A program made the translations under genes and the position numbers. Below the pieces are notes generated by a model. That model was not told the DNA's origin, did no database searches, and was given only the letters and a program-made list of their open reading frames with translations. DNA of 10,935 bases from Isohypsibius dastychi (Eukaryota; Tardigrada; Eutardigrada; Parachela; Isohypsibiidae), in the NCBI GenBank assembly GCA_034696485.1, contig JAQIWT010001405.1, positions 1 through 10,935 of the forward strand, read 5' to 3'. How positions within the stretch are numbered: position 1 is the stretch's first letter; each line of letters begins with the position of its first letter. This document shows positions 6,346 through 10,935 of this stretch, one piece after another.

Positions 6346-9300
6346 TCAGACCAAGGCACCGGGATAGCGCAGAAAATACTTGGGTGTATCCATATGATAG
6401 CTGTGTCGTTCCGGAGAGAAATGACCTTTCGTCAATCCACCGAAATCCTCGGTGAACCTCTTCAAGCTGCCAATCTTATTCAGATCAGTTTCAGTCAGAT
6501 CGTTGTCTTTGTATGATTTGAGATTCTTCGGGATGACAAAACGCGCCATTTGTAGTTCCGTGTCAGAGAGACCTCCATGAGAGACTCGAGCGTACGCTTG
6601 TCGAATCAGGTTCTTGTACATGATGTATTCGCACCAGCGATGTTTATCCGTCGGATCAATATCCTGCGAAAATTTTACAGTGGTTCTTCAGGTTGTTCTA
6701 AATGCAAGATTTTTCGGAAAACCATGTTTTTTTGAAATCGATTTTTTTACGGAAATCGGGTTTCGTTCTCCTTCGACGATTACCTTTAGGCCACCTCGTT
6801 TTGTGTAATGAAGATAATCACGACTTCCGGGTGCGGAAGTGACGTATCCGAGAAAAACAACAGAGTTCTTGGATGCCGCTGTGATTCGGGAGAGGTATTC
6901 CGTCTGCAACTTCCGGTCAGTCGAATCGCGATCATTACCCATGTGAGTTGACACAACATCCACCAAATTGCCGGAAATATTCAATGTGGCCGAAATCGCC
7001 GGCGCAAGTTCGCCGTGAGGGCTTGGTAAGAGATGATGGGTTGATGAGATGATTGGATATTTCGACAAAAGTAGATTGCCCCAAGTATGGTCCTGAAAAT
7101 ATAATGAAACTTAAATCTGGTAAATGTCTGAATTTCAAATACGTCAAAGGTTCTCAGATCACCGCTTTTTTTTAAAACATTACTTTTGTAGATGGTCCGA
7201 AATCGACGAACATTCCCAGCCGCTCACTGAGCCACATTCCCAAATCATTGTGTCCTAAATAAGGTTTGCTCGCATCGCTCTCCAGTAATGCAATCACATC
7301 CGCATCCGTTTTATTGAGCAAGTCTGCAGCACGTTCCAAACTCGGCCAGCCTTTATTATCATATCCAAAATGAAAGGTCCAAATCAACGCCGTAAAATCT
7401 CTTTCCACCGGGTTCAGGACTTTCCTCGCTTCCGGTTGCAAGGGTAGCCGGGAGAGCATTCCCAACACCATGATTAAAACCGAGATAAAAAATAAAACTT
7501 TAGAGATTCGTGGAATCTTAAAAACGGGAGCATTTCCGGTCGCCCAGAAAAAACTCAAACATAAAAAACAAATCAAATAGTCCGTATGCTCACGAGTGTA
7601 AATTCCGCCGGGAACGAAATTATACGCGACAGTCCAGACGTGAAAGAAAATGGCGCCGAGATAAATTATCAGACCGGAAGTGACCACCAAACCGGGATTC
7701 GTGCAGGAAATCAATTTCTTCCCGATTAAAATCCATAAAACGGAAACATAAATTGCCAGGAATAATCCTGATACGAAACCGGGCCAGCCGTCAAAATAAT
7801 AAGTTGCAAAAAACGATGAGCTCCCCAGGAGCCAGAAATAAATGGAACACGTGAATTTCGGAAGGATGGATGGGAGAATAAGGCCAAAAGTCAAGGCGAA
7901 CAGGACAAGTGGGGCGGACACAAATGGAGTTGGACCGGAAGTTGGATACCCGGAAACAGACCACCGGGATAAAACATGAAGATCACCAAATATCCAGTGC
8001 GATGAATACAAAACACTTCCAAATGTCACGCCGGTTAAAAGCTGGGACAGAAATCTTGGAGACCGGTCAACTTCCGGTTTCAGATTTTCTGGTTCACCAC
8101 CTGCAAAAATAAATTTATAAAGCGGGAAACCTGGTACAAAATTTCTCTGAAGTGGGTGAATTTCTGGATACAGATCAGAATCTAATAAACTGAGAACTGT
8201 TCTAATGTATGACTGAAGTTAAATACATCCGGGCGCAGCAGACCACCTAAAACCGTTTCACCAGTTCAAACTTTCAAACTTTCAAGTTCAAACTTTGCTG
8301 CCATACATTCATTTCGTGATCATTCGGATTTTCCAATCGATTTCAGATTTATGAGTTCGTTTAGTGGGGCCATTTTAATTTTGAATCAAAGTCAGACTTC
8401 ATGAATCCATATTTTTTGAACAACAAATTCACGTTAGTCTATCATTTATCATGTTTTTCCCTCATAAAAAATCTTCACTTTGAATAAAAAAAATCACCAC
8501 ACTGCAGAATGTCACCTTTAAAAGCTCCATAAAAAGGTGCAGCAGAAAATCGATTCAAAATCCTGCTCATCGCTCATCGTAACAAAATTGACTACAATAC
8601 TTACTCCAACAAGTTTTCGGTAATATTTTCATGAATATAAAATTTCCAAAACAATTCGGACATCAGCAAAGTTTTCAACTTCACGCGTTTCTCGCTTTAA
8701 CATGCATTGCTATTTTATTTTACCTGTTGCAGGAAAATCCCCCGAAGCGCACAATAAACTGCTAAGAAATCCGGTTTTCGGGTCGCTGAAAATGTGGTTG
8801 GTAAATGCGATGCGGGTGATGATGCTGACAAACAGAATCGTCGCAGTTATCAAATTCAATTTATTTCCATTCCATGCCGGCGCGAGACTTGTAGCGCAAA
8901 CTCTCGAGGACAAAAAAAGAAGATTGGATGATATTATAAACCAAAAATGCCGCCATCTCGTGTTGCTGGATTTCGAAAATATTCTCGAGGCGAAATACAA
9001 TATCGCCGCGCCGTTTCCCAAACTGAGCAACATCAAGCGTCGCAAAGTCGTAGACTGAAAAACATAAAAATATGATTTATTTCAAACAGAATATTTTCAC
9101 AATTTCAGAAGATCAAAACCATTTTGAGTCGAAAATCAAAACCATAACTTAAATTTAAACCTCTCGAACAACCATTAATAGTGCAACTTCGGAAAAATTA
9201 AATTCAGTTCACCAATCATGCCTCTGATGTATAAAACGAAGAATTTTGGGACAATCAGAAATAAAAAATACGATAATGAATAATCCATTTTTTACGGTTT

Positions 9301-9671
9301 GACCGTCCTTGATTTACAAAATGCAGACTTCACAAAATTCAGATTATATTCGTAATAATTTCAAAAAACATTTTTGATTCAAGGAAGGAACGCATTTACG
9401 GTTGCAGAATAAACGTTACCATTTGAAACGAAAGAATTCCACCGAGCATCCCACATTCCAAAACGCGCCGTCCTTTTTCGCTTTCCAGACATCTTCGCAC
9501 ATTCGGAATTAAAGTAAAAACAGGCATTAGCCATACAGCAGCGAACGCTTCGTAACCCGTGATGTCCAGCTCATTTAACGGATAAAACCAGATCATGGGC
9601 GCCAAACCGTAAAATAAACTCCACCAACAATAATACACAACAATCAAGTGGAGATCCTCGATCACCGTCAT
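6346..9671 (-). CDS. CWH43: CWH43 / PGAP2-interacting protein homologue, GPI-lipid remodelling (complete, 5 exons)
   Basis: Exons in transcript order: 9420-9671, 8724-9054, 7184-8100, 6784-7092, 6346-6663, giving 708 aa, close to the roughly 700 aa of vertebrate CWH43. All introns are GT-AG with matching phases. The N-terminal two thirds are multi-pass membrane (PGAP2/FRAG1-like). Diagnostic blocks are LAPMIWFYPL near residue 26, then in exon 3 SRWSVSGYP and FVPGGIYTREHTD. The C-terminal third is an endonuclease/exonuclease/phosphatase-like lumenal domain with FGYDNKGWPSLERAA, LLESDASKP (around 466-474), STHMGN (548-553), FLGYVTSAPGSRDY (580-593), RWCEYIMY in exon 5, and a conserved TPKYFL end. 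In yeast Cwh43 swaps the GPI diacylglycerol for ceramide; the animal protein is linked to GPI handling in the secretory pathway. The ATG at 9671 is chosen because the signal-like N-terminal membrane segment follows at once. The protein ends with a tail of about seven residues after KYFL. It diverges from the mitochondrial ACP gene. Confidence 0.93.
8101..8723 (-). other. Intron 2 of CWH43 (623 nt, AT-rich)
   Basis: This is the longest intron in the window, bounded by donor G|GTAAAA (minus strand, at 8723) and acceptor TTTTTGCAG (ending at 8101). It is AT-rich and holds no coding segment I can recognise. It includes a short tandem repeat of TCAAACTT-type units at about 8263-8297. Intron 1 (9055-9419, 365 nt) is similarly AT-rich and plain. 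Confidence 0.75.
8263..8297. repeat. Short direct repeat in CWH43 intron 2
   Basis: AGTTCAAACTTT occurs twice about 23 nt apart, with another CAAACTTT unit between. It looks like slippage within AT-rich intron sequence; no function is suggested. Confidence 0.5.
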
Positions 9672-9843
9672 GGTTTTCGAATGAGCTCTGCCTTAAATAC
9701 ATCCGTTATAATATCTGGAGAATACTACAGTGTCATGGTAGAGGTAAGATCTAATGTCAGCGCGAGAATGCTCTCGGGTGAAAACAGTAAATTTTAGGAT
9801 TATTACAAAATTGCGAAAACGACAACAAATCAAACGTCTGGCG

Positions 9844-9889
9844 TAGGAGTAGGCTGACCTAGAAACAACGGTGAAATGTCCTACTCCTA
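9844..9889. repeat. Inverted repeat, 10-bp arms, in the divergent promoter region
   Basis: TAGGAGTAGG at 9844-9853 is matched perfectly by its reverse complement CCTACTCCTA at 9880-9889, with a 26-nt spacer. It could be a paired binding site or chance. The spacer is long for a stable hairpin. Confidence 0.45.
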
Positions 9890-10205
9890 ACAACCACAAG
9901 GTCGCATCTGTTCCAAGAAGCTCTTAAGCAACTGACATAGCCTTCTGCATAACAGGCATTAATACAATGAAGAACGAGGTCCAGCCAAAGAGCAACGGAA
10001 CAATCTCTGGAAATTCTGGGAGACCTGATGCTGAGGTTTCGGCAAATTAGCCATTCGTCGGTTGAGTAAGGTAATCGAAAAGCCAACACAGAGGGGTACT
10101 AATCTCCACAGTAGCGGGATTTACCGACGGTTTGTTTCGGTTTTCAAGAATTCTTCCTTCTCTTTTACGGACATCTAGGAAACGCTATTCCTTGGATGTT
10201 TTCCG

Positions 10206-10249
10206 GTGAGATGCATGGTTTTTAAAATCATGTGTACACGTTGTTGCAG
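10206..10249 (+). other. Possible 5'-leader intron of the mitochondrial ACP gene
   Basis: A GTGAGA donor-like and a TTGTTGCAG acceptor-like site bound 44 nt, a size matching other introns in this window. It would lie wholly in the 5' UTR. Support is only from splice-site resemblance. Confidence 0.25.
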
Positions 10250-10297
10250 CAATCTTTGTTTTCAGTTGTTGGGAAGGGCAGCCTAGAAGTGTTGAAA

Positions 10298-10935
<638 letters not shown>

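Larger units (their letters stand above)
9672..10297. other. Divergent intergenic region between CWH43 and mitochondrial ACP genes
   Basis: Start codons lie at 9671 (minus) and 10298 (plus), so this 626-nt stretch must hold both promoters and may act bidirectionally. No protein gene is recognised; the minus-strand open frames at 9693-9899 and 9859-10089 have no family features. A 10-bp inverted repeat is at 9844-9853 and 9880-9889. Near the ACP end, GTGAGA at 10206 and TTGCAG ending at 10249 could bound a 44-nt intron in the 5' leader. Confidence 0.45.

Noticed and set aside
6069-6359. 96-codon minus-strand frame overlapping the 3' end of CWH43
   Set aside because: Different frame from the CWH43 stop, no recognised motif; best read as 3' UTR.
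8219-9703. A 13-bp direct repeat (TTAAATACATCCG) in CWH43 intron 2 and just upstream of its start codon, as possible target-site duplication
   Set aside because: The interval is filled by ordinary conserved CWH43 exons, not a mobile element, so the match is probably chance in AT-rich sequence.

Overview
The window is nuclear DNA from an invertebrate animal. Every gene I can rebuild is split by short GT-AG introns, mostly 44-140 nt, with two longer ones of 365 and 623 nt. Three of the gene families (receptor guanylyl cyclase/natriuretic-peptide receptor type, Ly6/three-finger GPI proteins, CWH43) are typical of animals. Compact introns and the gene mix would suit a small ecdysozoan such as a tardigrade, but this is a guess; I could not identify the species.

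Layout. (1) 1-1574, plus strand: the 3' part of a gene with a natriuretic-peptide-receptor/receptor-guanylyl-cyclase type ectodomain. It has a Cys pair before the membrane, one transmembrane helix and then a stop after about 25 cytosolic residues, so no kinase-homology or cyclase domain is seen. (2) 2181-2844 and 3328-3946, plus strand: a tandem pair of paralogous Ly6-type, ten-cysteine, probably GPI-anchored proteins with identical three-exon, phase-1 architecture. (3) 4198-4525, minus strand: a small secreted peptide with an inhibitor-cystine-knot cysteine pattern. (4) 5413-5736, plus strand: a small secreted eight-cysteine peptide with a CS-alpha-beta (defensin-like) pattern and its own TATA box. 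Genes 3 and 4 are head to head. (5) 6346-9671, minus strand: a complete five-exon CWH43/PGAP2IP homologue of 708 aa, the GPI-lipid remodelling family. (6) 10298 to the window end, plus strand: the mitochondrial acyl carrier protein (NDUFAB1 family), with an unusual Asp/His-rich C-terminal tail that runs off the window. It diverges from CWH43 across a 626-nt intergenic region.

How the genes fit together. The left half is a cluster of secreted or surface-exposed cysteine-rich products (receptor ectodomain, two Ly6 proteins, knottin, CS-alpha-beta peptide). The right half holds two housekeeping genes. GPI-anchored Ly6 proteins and a GPI-lipid remodelling enzyme could be linked functionally, but nothing here shows more than proximity. 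All exon models come from reading splice sites and family resemblance by eye; none is supported by transcript data.
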